Source of the DNA: an uncultured Eubacteriales bacterium
GTDB lineage: Bacteria; Bacillota; Clostridia; Christensenellales; CAG-138
Assembly (NCBI GenBank): GCA_900543475.1
Contig: UQRU01000009.1
Location: forward strand, 1-40,041
Length of the DNA stretch: 40,041 bases
Direction of reading: 5' to 3'
Each line of letters opens with the position of its first letter. Position 1 is the first letter of the stretch. Position numbers and translations under genes: made by a program. Below, piece by piece: positions 8,527-17,297 of the stretch. The notes beneath the pieces are model-generated. The model was not told the DNA's origin. It saw only the letters and a list, made by a program, of their open reading frames with translations, and did no database searches.

Positions 8527-10338
8527 TTATTTTATCATCACCCCGATGATCTTCTGGCCTTCTCCACGGCCATACTGACCTCGGGTACCCACCACCAGCA
8601 TGTTGTTGAATACCGCCGGGGTGGACTCAATGCGAGAGCCTAAATCCACTTCGCAAATCTGTTGGCCGCTGATCCCGTCATACATGCGCAATAGGCCGTT
8701 GCGGTCGCATTGGAGCACATAGCCCTTTTCGTTTTGGTCATAGATCACCACCGGGCTGGCCCAGTAGCCGGAGATCTGTTCCACCTGCCAAACCACTTCC
8801 CCGGTGTCCTTGTTCCGGGCCACAAGCAGGCCGCCATATTGGGCTTGGCCATCCACCGTTACCGACACGTCGGAGCAGGCGAAAATCACCAGGTCCTGCA
8901 GATCCCCTTTGCCCACATGGGGCGTGGCCATGGTGCCTTCGTCCAGGGCGGCGGGGATGGAATAGGACCATAAGGTCTCCCCGGTCAACCCGTCGATCTT
9001 TCGATGGATGGTCTCTCCCACCCCGTCTGTGGCTCCCCGGCTGGATACCTTGTTGCCGCCATACAGGTAAATGGTCCCGTCTGCCGGCGCTTCTTCCAGC
9101 ACCATGGTGGCGTCCTGGTCATCCCCCACATCGGAAACATAGAGCAATTCCAAGGTATTCAGATCTACGCATTGGAGATAACCGCCATTGTCGGCAAAGA
9201 AGCCGTAATTCCGCCAAATGGTCAGGGAATCTTCCATCCCCCACCAGCGTTTGTTATCGCTCTCCCCGTAGCCGGTAGCGGTATAGGTATATTTTTCCGG
9301 CGGGTCCGGATTCAAGGAAAGGGTGCCTGCCTGGGGATCGTAGCTGGTATGAAGCTTGCAGGTATACAGCACCCCGTTTTCCCCTACGGTGAGCAGGGTA
9401 TCCGTGGCCGCGTCCAATAGGGGGCTGGCGTCAAAGGCCTGCCACAGCCGAGGCGAAAAGGGGTCCCGCCCGCCTAGGCTCCAGATCTCCTGGTTGTCGA
9501 TGAGGGAGATGGCGCGGACCCAGGCCCCCATGGTTTGTTTGGGTTCCGTGGGAGTGGGGATGCCTTGGCCCACAAACAGCAAAGGATATCCCCGGGGGTC
9601 CAGCATGGCCGTGCCCTTGAACACCTGGCCCAGGTCGATGGGCGCCCGGGTCTCCAGGCCGGTGGAAAGCTCCATAAAGTAGATCTTCCCATCCATGGCC
9701 GGATAGATCACCTCGGTAAAGCCCTCTTTTTCCTTAAAGCTATCGTATATGCCCAGGGTCGCCCGTACCGAATCCTCCCACTGAACGATCAGGGGCTGTC
9801 CCGTCCAGCCGGTGCCGGTCCAGGTGCCGTTTTCCGGCGTTGCCAGGGAACCGGTGGATATCTCCCAACTGCGGCTTAGCTTGCCTTCGTTGACCACCTG
9901 CTCCCCATAGGTAAAGGTATTGCGCCAATGGTTCCCCCCAAAGGTGGTGATCCCCTTCACCCCTGCGGCATACTCGGTATCCGAACCAAAAAAGATACTT
10001 TCCGGCCGCTGGTAGGTTTGTACCTCCTGTTTGTTCACCATGATCCGGGTGGTAAACCCAGCCGCGGAAATGGAGGCGGCGTCCTTTTGGATGGTCACCT
10101 GTTCCGGCAGGGCCGTGGCCGGCGGCGGGGTGGATAAAGCGGTTTCTACCGGGGGCGGTGTGTTTTCCGGCTGCTGCTTCTTCCCGATGGCTGCAATGCC
10201 TGCCGCCACCAAGCGGTACAATCCATACAGCAAGCCCAAGAGCAAACAAAGAAAAATCAGCAGCACCAGGATGCGCCGGCGTACATATTTCCGGCTGGTT
10301 TTTTTGTTGCGCGGGGCGCTCCGTTTGCCGCTAGCCAT
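8527..10338 (-). CDS. Membrane-anchored PQQ-like beta-propeller protein
   Basis: This 603-residue protein has a basic N-terminus, one membrane segment (about 23-48) and a Pro/Thr-rich linker. The long extracytoplasmic part carries repeated Trp-containing blades like those of PQQ-type beta-propellers (for example VVWQVEQISGYWASPV and LWSYSIP). I see no catalytic or quinone-binding signature, so a structural or scaffolding role like that of BamB is more likely than dehydrogenase activity. GGAGG lies nine bases before the ATG, inside the end of the preceding lipoprotein gene. With that lipoprotein it forms the extracytoplasmic pair of this operon. Confidence 0.7.
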   Translation of the reverse strand: MASGKRSAPRNKKTSRKYVRRRILVLLIFLCLLLGLLYGLYRLVAAGIAAIGKKQQPENTPPPVETALSTPPPATALPEQVTIQKDAASISAAGFTTRIMVNKQEVQTYQRPESIFFGSDTEYAAGVKGITTFGGNHWRNTFTYGEQVVNEGKLSRSWEISTGSLATPENGTWTGTGWTGQPLIVQWEDSVRATLGIYDSFKEKEGFTEVIYPAMDGKIYFMELSTGLETRAPIDLGQVFKGTAMLDPRGYPLLFVGQGIPTPTEPKQTMGAWVRAISLIDNQEIWSLGGRDPFSPRLWQAFDASPLLDAATDTLLTVGENGVLYTCKLHTSYDPQAGTLSLNPDPPEKYTYTATGYGESDNKRWWGMEDSLTIWRNYGFFADNGGYLQCVDLNTLELLYVSDVGDDQDATMVLEEAPADGTIYLYGGNKVSSRGATDGVGETIHRKIDGLTGETLWSYSIPAALDEGTMATPHVGKGDLQDLVIFACSDVSVTVDGQAQYGGLLVARNKDTGEVVWQVEQISGYWASPVVIYDQNEKGYVLQCDRNGLLRMYDGISGQQICEVDLGSRIESTPAVFNNMLVVGTRGQYGRGEGQKIIGVMIK

Positions 10339-10342
10339 GGGA

Positions 10343-11320
10343 TCAATCCTCCGTCTGCTCGGTTTCCTCAGGGGCAGGGGTCTGTGTCAATTCTTCTTCG
10401 CTGGGGAAATCCGCCGGGTCTTCTACAAACGCAATGCCGCCTTTCCCGCTTTCAAACCGGGGCGCTGGCGTACAATGGCCCAATACCGTAATGGAATCCA
10501 GCTGTTCAAACAGGAACAAGCCGCTGGAATTTTCCCCGCCCGTCGCCTCGATGGTCACCATGCCGGATACAGACAGGGCGCCGATCTCCGCCCCATGGTA
10601 ATGGCCGCTGTTTTCCACCTTCAAGGAGGCGCCATCCAACATGGTAAGGGTGCTATCACACTTAAGGGCATTGTAGTTCTCCTGGGTAAAAGCCCCTAAG
10701 GAGGCGCCTTCCTTCAGGAGGATCGAACCTGCAATATCGGCGCCGCCCAGGGGGCCTTGGCCGGTGACGCTAGCCCCTGCCTCCAGGATCAAGTCGGCGG
10801 CGATTAAGCCGGTCCCGTTGGTGGCCGTAGCCTGGATGTCGCTATTGGGCAGGATGGTCACCGTGCCGGCGGCCCGGATCCCGTTTCCCAAGCCTACGAT
10901 GGAAAGGCCGCTGCCTCCAATGGAAGCATCCCCCAAGCAGCCGATGGCATCGGCGCCGCTATGGATCACCACGTCATTCAAAGTCACAGAGCAGCCTTCC
11001 TCCAGCCGGATCACGCAATCCCCTGCCCCAGACAGGGTGAATCCATTGCCATTGATCACTAAGCCATCCCGCTCCTTGGTGATACGCAACATCTCCTGTT
11101 CCAGGCTGATGTCCCCGGAAAGGGTGGCTGTATTGGACTCTCCCCGCTCAAGGAAGGCTAAAAGATCCGCCCCGGTCACAATGGAGCTGCCGCCAATGGG
11201 ATCCGCCAACTCCACCCGCGCTTCCTCTTCCTCGCCTGCGCCTGCGCACCCGGCCAACAGCATGGCGCACAGCGCAAGGAGCACGATCAGCTTATAGACA
11301 AACGGACTTATTTTCTGCAA
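10343..11320 (-). CDS. Lipoprotein with beta-helix-like repeats
   Basis: This 325-residue protein has a type II signal peptide with lipobox LAGC (Cys25), so it should be tethered to the outer face of the membrane. The body (about 45-290) consists of short Gly/Asn/Thr-rich strands such as GLVINGNGFTLSGAG, repeated in the manner of right-handed parallel beta-helix proteins. No pectate-lyase catalytic residues are obvious, so binding is more likely than cleavage. The start is TTG with AGGAGG six bases before it; the Shine-Dalgarno overlaps the stop of the upstream dehydrogenase gene. An acidic, Thr/Pro-rich tail ends the protein. I do not recognise a named family. Confidence 0.65.
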   Translation of the reverse strand: MQKISPFVYKLIVLLALCAMLLAGCAGAGEEEEARVELADPIGGSSIVTGADLLAFLERGESNTATLSGDISLEQEMLRITKERDGLVINGNGFTLSGAGDCVIRLEEGCSVTLNDVVIHSGADAIGCLGDASIGGSGLSIVGLGNGIRAAGTVTILPNSDIQATATNGTGLIAADLILEAGASVTGQGPLGGADIAGSILLKEGASLGAFTQENYNALKCDSTLTMLDGASLKVENSGHYHGAEIGALSVSGMVTIEATGGENSSGLFLFEQLDSITVLGHCTPAPRFESGKGGIAFVEDPADFPSEEELTQTPAPEETEQTED

Positions 11321-11330
11321 ATCAAACCTC

Positions 11331-12938
11331 CTACTGTATGGGCTTGTATAATGCCATCAAACGTTCAGCGGCCCTTAGGCCATCCACCGCCGCGCTAACG
11401 ATCCCGCCTGCGTAGCCGGCGCCCTCCCCCACGGGATATAAGCCGGCCATGGTAGGCGCTTGGCCGGTCCCATCCCGGAGAATGCGCACCGGCGCGCTGG
11501 TCCGGCTCTCCACCCCGGTGAGGACCCCATCCGGCAGGTCATAACCCCGGAGCTTCCCAGCAAACTGACGGATGCCCTCCTGGATGCCTGCGGTTACAAA
11601 ATCCGGCAGGCATTGGGACAGGCTTCGCGCCGCCACTCCAGGCCGGTATGTGGGGATCACGCCGCCAAAGGGGCCAGGCTGCTCCCCCCTTAAAAAATCG
11701 CAGATCCGCTGGGCGGGCGCCGTATAGTCCCCGCCCCCCAAGCGGAAGGCTGCCTCTTCCATTCGCTCCTGAAAGCGGATCCCGTCAAGAGGATGATACC
11801 CAAAATCCTTGGGTTCTACCTGTACCACAATGGCCGCGTTGGAATTTTGTCCGTCCCGGGCATGGTAGCTCATGCCGTTTGTGACCACTTGACCAGGGGA
11901 GGAGCTAGACGCCACCACCACCCCGCCTGGGCACATGCAAAAGGTATATACCCCTCGACTCTCATGGCGGGCCGTCAACTGATATTCCGCCGCTCCCAGC
12001 CGGGGATGGCCGGCAAAGGCGCCAAACTGGGCCTGATCGATGAGCGCCCTTGGATGCTCCGCCCGCACCCCTACGGCAAAGGCCTTGGGCTGCATTTCCA
12101 AGCCGGCTGCATACAGCATCCGATAGGTATCCCGGGCGCCCTGGCCGATGGCCAGGATGCAGGCGGATACCGGCTGCACCCGCTTTCCCTGGGGCGTTTC
12201 CAATTCCAGGGCAGTCAGCCGCCCCGCCTTGGAGACCAGCCCCGTCAGTTTGGTCTGGAAGCACACCTGGCCGCCTTTGGACTGGATATCCTCCCGCAGG
12301 GCCTGTACCACCTGCACCAGGCGGTCCGTCCCCAAGTGGGGCTTTGCCTGCACCAGGATCTCCTCGGGCGCCCCGTGGGCCGCCAACAGCTCCAGCACCC
12401 AATGGGCCCAAGGGTCTTTGATGCGGGTGGTAAGTTTCCCATCGGAAAACGCCCCTGCGCCCCCTTCCCCGAACATCACGTTGCTGTCTGGGTCCAAAGG
12501 ACCGCCGGCGAAAAATCGCGCCACCCGGCTGCTTCGCTCCCTTACCGGCTGCCCTCGCTCAATCACCAAGGGAGCGTAACCTTGGCTGGCCAAGGCATGG
12601 GCTGCAAATAACCCTCCTGGTCCCAGCCCCACCACTGCGATGGGAGCATCCAGGCTTTTTTCGCCTATTGGCCAACAAACGGGTTCCCGGGGCTGGGCCG
12701 CCTCTACGCCAGGCAGCGCCTTGCCGAGAATCCGTTTCTCTAATGGGGTATGAAGCTGTACCTCTACCGTACAAGCATAATAGATGTCTTGTTTCTTGCG
12801 TGCATCCAGAGAGGTACGCACAAGCCGTAACCCCACAATATCATCTGTCCGTATTCTAAGAGCCCTCGCTGCTCGTTCCGGCAGCGAGGACTCATCCGCA
12901 GTAAGCGGGAGCTTTAATCCGGTTATCTTAAGCGCCAT
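11331..12938 (-). CDS. FAD-dependent dehydrogenase of the COG2509 type
   Basis: This 535-residue flavoprotein has an N-terminal domain of about 95 residues typical of uncharacterised FAD-dependent dehydrogenases, followed by a Rossmann motif GLGPGG (104-109) in IAVVGLGPGGLFAAHAL. Further conserved stretches include GGAGAFSDGKLTTR and, near the C-terminus, YPVGEGAGYAGGI. It resembles the BaiN/HI0933-like and GltD-related folds only distantly. Its substrate is unknown. The start overlaps the cdaR end in the form TGACATG and has no strong Shine-Dalgarno, so its translation is probably coupled to cdaR. Confidence 0.85.
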   Translation of the reverse strand: MALKITGLKLPLTADESSLPERAARALRIRTDDIVGLRLVRTSLDARKKQDIYYACTVEVQLHTPLEKRILGKALPGVEAAQPREPVCWPIGEKSLDAPIAVVGLGPGGLFAAHALASQGYAPLVIERGQPVRERSSRVARFFAGGPLDPDSNVMFGEGGAGAFSDGKLTTRIKDPWAHWVLELLAAHGAPEEILVQAKPHLGTDRLVQVVQALREDIQSKGGQVCFQTKLTGLVSKAGRLTALELETPQGKRVQPVSACILAIGQGARDTYRMLYAAGLEMQPKAFAVGVRAEHPRALIDQAQFGAFAGHPRLGAAEYQLTARHESRGVYTFCMCPGGVVVASSSSPGQVVTNGMSYHARDGQNSNAAIVVQVEPKDFGYHPLDGIRFQERMEEAAFRLGGGDYTAPAQRICDFLRGEQPGPFGGVIPTYRPGVAARSLSQCLPDFVTAGIQEGIRQFAGKLRGYDLPDGVLTGVESRTSAPVRILRDGTGQAPTMAGLYPVGEGAGYAGGIVSAAVDGLRAAERLMALYKPIQ

Positions 12939-12939
12939 G

Positions 12940-14220
12940 TCATCTAATTGTGATCGTCACCGTTTGCGGCAGGATCACATATTCCAGTTCGTTCCCTGTG
13001 TCTCCTGGCAAAGCCACCTGTACAGGCACCACATGCTGGCCTGCCTGTAATCCTTCCGCATCCACATATGCGGTCACATCGCCTCGCTCCAGCTGCCGCA
13101 TCAGGCTCAACCGGCCAGAAACGGTAATGCTGCAGGTGGAGGCGGATAAGGTGGCTTCCAGCCCCCGATCCAGGTTCCGTATATCAATTGCCATATCCGC
13201 CAGGATCCGTTCCTCTGTCTTTTCCCGGATATCCACGAATAGGTTCACCTCCTGATCATCCAGCAGGATCACCCCCTCCGGCACCTCCAGCAAAACGGTC
13301 TCCAGCACGCTGGCACTCATGCCTGATACATCGATCTGTTCCAGGGAAATGCTGCTAAGCTTCTCCAAGTCTTCTGGATCGCCCGCCACTCGCACTTCCG
13401 CTGGCGTAGCCACAATATCCACTACCTCGTAATTGGTTGGCAATGCGTCTTGCCCCAAGACCGCTGAATCCACATCGATGGGCAATGTGACGGTCTTAAG
13501 CACATCCATCTTTACCACCACCGATGGCAATACATCGATGAACAACCCGCTATCCACCGTATCTCCATTCTCGTCCAAAAGGATCAAGGAAACGGATTCA
13601 TTATAGCTGGTGGTTCGGTCTGTAAGCATGATGGGGCATTTGGCTTTGACTACCTTGGCCACGTCTTCCGCCGCCCCTCGCACGATCAGGCTTTCAGAGC
13701 TCAGGGTCGGCGTACCCCGCCAATAGGAGTCTGGCAGCGTGCCCACAAAATCCACATTGATGGGTACGGTCTTGGCTGCCAGGTCATCCACTTCTATGAT
13801 CACTTCCCGGGGGGATACGGACACCACATTCCCATTCTGGGCGGTGGCATAGATCCGAAGCTGATAGGTGCCCGGTTTGCTGATGGAACGCAAGCTGACG
13901 GTTGCATTGATGCTGGAAGCGTCCAGGTTCTTGTAATCGGTAATCTTTGCCTTTACCTCCACCGTGACATCTGGCAACAACTGGCTGCGGTTGCCTTGCA
14001 CCGTCAGGTTTTTACTTTGTAGCTCGTCCTCTCCATCGAAGCTCACCGTCACATCGGATATGATCTTGGTTCGCTCCGGGTCCGTCTCCATCATCACATA
14101 ACCCCATAGCAGTACGGCAAAGGCTAAGGATATGATCTTCAGGGCGATATTTTTACTGAAAAAGGTTTTAAGCCCAGCTAAAATACGTTTGCCTAAATCC
14201 TTACGCTTATTTTCGTTCAT
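12940..14220 (-). CDS. cdaR: CdaR, YbbR-domain regulator of diadenylate cyclase
   Basis: This 426-residue protein has one N-terminal membrane helix (about 27-45) and an extracytoplasmic part made of several consecutive YbbR domains, each about 80-90 residues. In Firmicutes CdaR binds CdaA in the membrane and modulates c-di-AMP synthesis. I chose the ATG at 14220 because AGGAGG stands seven bases upstream. This start overlaps the cdaA end by 14 bases, the usual coupling of the pair. The frame is open further upstream to 14295, but that part is antisense-like coding inside cdaA. The usual third partner, glmM, is not next to it here. Confidence 0.92.
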   Translation of the reverse strand: MNENKRKDLGKRILAGLKTFFSKNIALKIISLAFAVLLWGYVMMETDPERTKIISDVTVSFDGEDELQSKNLTVQGNRSQLLPDVTVEVKAKITDYKNLDASSINATVSLRSISKPGTYQLRIYATAQNGNVVSVSPREVIIEVDDLAAKTVPINVDFVGTLPDSYWRGTPTLSSESLIVRGAAEDVAKVVKAKCPIMLTDRTTSYNESVSLILLDENGDTVDSGLFIDVLPSVVVKMDVLKTVTLPIDVDSAVLGQDALPTNYEVVDIVATPAEVRVAGDPEDLEKLSSISLEQIDVSGMSASVLETVLLEVPEGVILLDDQEVNLFVDIREKTEERILADMAIDIRNLDRGLEATLSASTCSITVSGRLSLMRQLERGDVTAYVDAEGLQAGQHVVPVQVALPGDTGNELEYVILPQTVTITIR

Positions 14221-15052
14221 CCTTCGCCCTCCTTTTGAAAAGGGTAAACGTGTTCCCTTCCCGCTCCGTAACGAAAATGGATTCCAGAAGGTCACGCAGG
14301 GCCTTGCTGTCGATATAGCGGATCAGCTTGCCGTCTCGGGCAATGGAGATCACGCCAGTTTCCTCGGATACGACAATGGTAATGCTATCGGAAACGCTGG
14401 AGATCCCCAGGGCCGCCCTGTGCCGGGTCCCCAACTCCCTGGCCACGGCAATATCCTCCGCCAGGGGCAGGAAGCAGGCGGCGGCAACAATGGAGCCTTC
14501 CCGGATGATCATGGCCCCGTCATGGAGAGGGGTGTTGGGCTCAAAGATGTTTTCCACCAAGGGTGCGGAAATGCGGCCGTCGATCCGTGTCCCGGTATTG
14601 ATGATGTCTCCCAGGCCCGTTCGTCGTTCAATGACGATCAGCGCGCCCACCCGACGCTTTGCCAGGCTGATAACAGCCTGTTGCAGTTCATCTACGATCA
14701 CCTTCGGCTCGCTCATCAGGCTGCCGATAAAATCCTTTGAGAAGATATTGCCACGGCCGATGTGCTCCAGCGCCCGGCGGATTTCCGGCTGGAACAGCAC
14801 CACTGCCAGGATCATGCCTACGGATAATAGGGAGCTGAGCAGCCAGCTCAACGTGGGAAATTGGAAAAAATCGCTGACAATGGCAGCAATAAACAGCACA
14901 CCAATTCCCTTGAGCACCTGATAGGCGCGGGTCTCCTTGGTGAGCAAAATAAGCTGATATAATAGGATCGCTATGATCAGAATATCCAGCACATCTGCCA
15001 GCAAAAACTGATGCAAGTCTCCTGAAATGGTCCTTGCCAGAACGTCCAGCAA
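14207..15052 (-). CDS. cdaA: CdaA, membrane diadenylate cyclase making c-di-AMP
   Basis: This 281-residue protein condenses two ATP into c-di-AMP, which controls potassium and osmolyte uptake and cell-wall homeostasis. Three hydrophobic segments (about 17-37, 48-62 and 68-87) precede the DAC domain, which has the catalytic DGA (178-180) in LHDGAMII and the RHR motif (210-212) in GTRHRAALG. The length fits the family (about 270-285). The start is TTG, preceded by AAAGGTGG at ten bases; there is no ATG before the third membrane helix. It begins 103 bases after the small unknown gene and leads directly into cdaR. Confidence 0.95.
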   Translation of the reverse strand: MLDVLARTISGDLHQFLLADVLDILIIAILLYQLILLTKETRAYQVLKGIGVLFIAAIVSDFFQFPTLSWLLSSLLSVGMILAVVLFQPEIRRALEHIGRGNIFSKDFIGSLMSEPKVIVDELQQAVISLAKRRVGALIVIERRTGLGDIINTGTRIDGRISAPLVENIFEPNTPLHDGAMIIREGSIVAAACFLPLAEDIAVARELGTRHRAALGISSVSDSITIVVSEETGVISIARDGKLIRYIDSKALRDLLESIFVTEREGNTFTLFKRRAKDERK

Positions 15053-15155
15053 ATCCGATTTACCACCTTTCAGCGATTGATAGCCTTAGCCTCTCAAAAA
15101 ACTATTGTACAACTTTCGTTGCGTCCCTGCACAGGGAAATGGGACTGTTTACAAA

Positions 15156-15410
15156 TTATTCTTGTTTTAGCTCCGTTTCATCCTGGGCATCCGGGGCCAA
15201 TGCCATCAGTCTTTTTTCCATATCCATAATCGAATAAAGGAAATTTTCCAGCTCCGTGCTTTCTGCGCACAGCGCCTCATCCCCTAGGGAACCGGTTTCC
15301 CGAAGGGTTCTAGAACATTTCTGGGTAAAGGATTCCTGCCAGGTCTCCGCTTGCGCTTTCATACGTCCCAAAGCGTCCCAGGACAACTCGATATCTTTTT
15401 CTTCCTGCAT
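15156..15410 (-). CDS. Small acidic helical protein of unknown function
   Basis: This 84-residue, Glu-rich, probably all-helical soluble protein has no motif I recognise. AAGGAG lies eight bases before the ATG, which argues for a real gene. It is the first leftward gene before cdaA, with a 103-base gap and no obvious terminator, so it may be the first gene of the cdaA operon. It contains two cysteines and shows short Leu/Met heptad-like spacing near residues 50-70. Confidence 0.6.
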   Translation of the reverse strand: MQEEKDIELSWDALGRMKAQAETWQESFTQKCSRTLRETGSLGDEALCAESTELENFLYSIMDMEKRLMALAPDAQDETELKQE

Positions 15411-15622
15411 AGGACAACTCCTTTTTCTGCTGGCATTTCAGGGAAATATCCTGGCTAGCCTACATGGCAGCGGCCATCGCTAGGGCAAAAAGGCCGTTTT
15501 TCCGTATCATAGCCATTACGCCAGTTTGATTGTATCATATAAATAAGATAATTCCTAGATATACTTTGTGGCGATATGGTGATAGAATCAAAGAAATATT
15601 GCCAGGAAAGGAACCATTTTTC

Positions 15623-15835
15623 ATGCCGATTATCGATCGTTTTGAAGGGGACATAGCAATTTGGGAAGGGGGCAGCGCGCCTAGGACGCAACTACCGATG
15701 GCGGCCCGGGAAGGAGACGTGCTGGCCTTGGATGAAGACGGCCAATATTATATCGATCTGGAAGCCACCCAAGCCCGGCGCCAGGAGATGGCCAGCCGGC
15801 TCCACAGCCTATTCCAGCGGACGGCAAAAAACTAG
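15623..15835 (+). CDS. DUF3006-type small protein
   Basis: This 70-residue protein begins MPIIDRFEGDIAIWE and contains REGDVL, the pattern of DUF3006 proteins, small beta-rich proteins often encoded with ComEC-like metallo-beta-lactamase genes in Firmicutes. Its function is unknown. I chose the ATG at 15623 because AGGAAAGGA stands ten bases upstream; the frame is open back to 15530. Its stop codon overlaps that of the convergent small membrane-protein gene at 15832-15835 through a shared CTAG. The region 15411-15622 before it is AT-richer and probably holds promoters for both directions, but none is convincing. Confidence 0.75.
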   Translation: MPIIDRFEGDIAIWEGGSAPRTQLPMAAREGDVLALDEDGQYYIDLEATQARRQEMASRLHSLFQRTAKN

Positions 15836-16014
15836 CCGGGGATCACATATGCTAAGAGTAGCCCCAACGCAGCCGCGCACAGCAAGGTCAAGGTCATTGC
15901 GCAAAGAAACGCACCCTTTTTCCTATGGTGGACGCAGTATGCCCCATAGGCGCCGCAATATAGCGCCCCTAACCCTAGCCCCACAAAGTACAGAAGGGCA
16001 AAATCCTTGATCAT
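15832..16014 (-). CDS. Small two-helix membrane protein, candidate germinant receptor D subunit
   Basis: This 60-residue protein is two hydrophobic helices (about 5-27 and 34-58) joined by a basic HHRKK turn. GGAG lies eight bases before the ATG. The gene follows gerC after five bases and is the last gene of the receptor operon. Small two-helix D proteins encoded beside gerA-type operons are known in Bacillus and modulate germinant receptor function; size, topology and position fit here. No sequence motif proves it. Confidence 0.6.
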   Translation of the reverse strand: MIKDFALLYFVGLGLGALYCGAYGAYCVHHRKKGAFLCAMTLTLLCAAALGLLLAYVIPG

Positions 16015-16019
16015 CCCTG

Positions 16020-17297
16020 TTACTCCAATCCAGCGTTGATATTATCGTCCAAGGGCACCAGCTTTACGTGAAAGGTAAGCTCCAGCTGGGGATACTTGGC
16101 TTTCCAATCGTAAGCCTCCCAGTCTGCCGCCCGGGTAAAATTCCGGCTAGCCGCACGGCCCATACCCATGGCGTCACAGTTGAGGGACTGGCACAAGTGA
16201 AATACCCGCTCCAACTCCGCCTCGATATGGGCTTGGGCACCTTGCCTAAGCCCATTTTCCCATCCCTGCTTGCTGACCCGTTGATCGTCCTGTAACACCT
16301 CGCAGGTTAGCAGCAAGGACACTTCCCCACTGGGCGGGTCGCCTGTATCCACCTTTGCTTGATAGGCCCCTGTATCTGCCAGCAAAATGGTCAGGCGGCT
16401 GTCCTCATAGGGGATCGAGATGCTCCCCCTTACAAAATCCCCCCGCCCCATCAGCAAGAACCGGGTATCATAGCTATCCAATACCCCTACCATATTCCAT
16501 CCGTCAAATAAAGCCGCTCCCGCCGCATATACCGCCATGCCGCCTAAGCGGGGGATGCCTTCCGTAGTGGTCTCCCCCTCCTGGGGGCCGGTAGCGCCTC
16601 CCCCCTCTTTTTCCTGCTCCTGCTCCTTCGCTTGGCCGCCGTCCTGGGATGGGTCTTGGCTTTCCTGGGCCTGCGTCTGCTCTTTTCCCTTTTCCGCTGC
16701 GCTTTCGTCCAAGCCCCCCAGGGTGATCACCGGATCTAGCCGGCCCCCCTCTACTGCTTCATGCACCAAGGAATAGTTGATCAGCGGCGAGGTGCCTTCC
16801 TCATTATAATTCCGAAACAGGCTGTATTGCAGCTTGGTCATGTTTTGCATGCCGGCCCCGGCCATTCCCTCTAAAAATTCCTGCGCCGTGCATAACGCTA
16901 CCAACAGTTTTACCGATTGGCGGATGTTTAGCGCATTGAGGGAAACCCGGCTCATGCTGGAGAGCGCCCCCTCCTGTGCCACATCCTTTGCAAAAACAAT
17001 GGAATTGAGCCGTTCAAAATTCAGCTGATAGGGGACCCCCATATGGACCGTGGTAATGGCGTGGAATATATCCTCCCCCTCCGCTCCTACCAAAATTGCT
17101 TTGCCTGCAGCGCTTTGGCTGCTGCTATCGCTGGCCTCGCTTTGCAACAAAAAGGTAAAAGCATAGGTCTCTGTCTGGCCCTTGTCCACGCCGATGGAGG
17201 ACACATATTTATATTCATCCAAAGATACTGGCCCCAAACATCCGCCTAATAGGCAGACAAGCAGGCTTATCGCCAACAGCGCGCTACAAGTTCGCAT
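16020..17297 (-). CDS. GerC-type spore germination lipoprotein
   Basis: This 425-residue protein is the Ger(x)C subunit of a germinant receptor, a lipoprotein of the spore inner membrane. It has a type II signal with lipobox LGGC (Cys20), the family sequence DEYKYVSSIGVDKG after it, and a long Ger(x)C domain. A Gln/Glu/Gly-rich low-complexity insert (about 225-265) divides the usual N-terminal and C-terminal parts. I chose the ATG at 17297 because AAAAGGAG precedes it; the start overlaps the gerB end by 14 bases. Its operon has one gene each of the A, B and C classes. Confidence 0.93.
   Translation of the reverse strand: MRTCSALLAISLLVCLLGGCLGPVSLDEYKYVSSIGVDKGQTETYAFTFLLQSEASDSSSQSAAGKAILVGAEGEDIFHAITTVHMGVPYQLNFERLNSIVFAKDVAQEGALSSMSRVSLNALNIRQSVKLLVALCTAQEFLEGMAGAGMQNMTKLQYSLFRNYNEEGTSPLINYSLVHEAVEGGRLDPVITLGGLDESAAEKGKEQTQAQESQDPSQDGGQAKEQEQEKEGGGATGPQEGETTTEGIPRLGGMAVYAAGAALFDGWNMVGVLDSYDTRFLLMGRGDFVRGSISIPYEDSRLTILLADTGAYQAKVDTGDPPSGEVSLLLTCEVLQDDQRVSKQGWENGLRQGAQAHIEAELERVFHLCQSLNCDAMGMGRAASRNFTRAADWEAYDWKAKYPQLELTFHVKLVPLDDNINAGLE

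Noticed and set aside
8527..10338. PQQ-dependent dehydrogenase
   Set aside because: The blades are present, but I see no quinone-binding or catalytic residues and there is no cytochrome partner; a scaffold is more likely.
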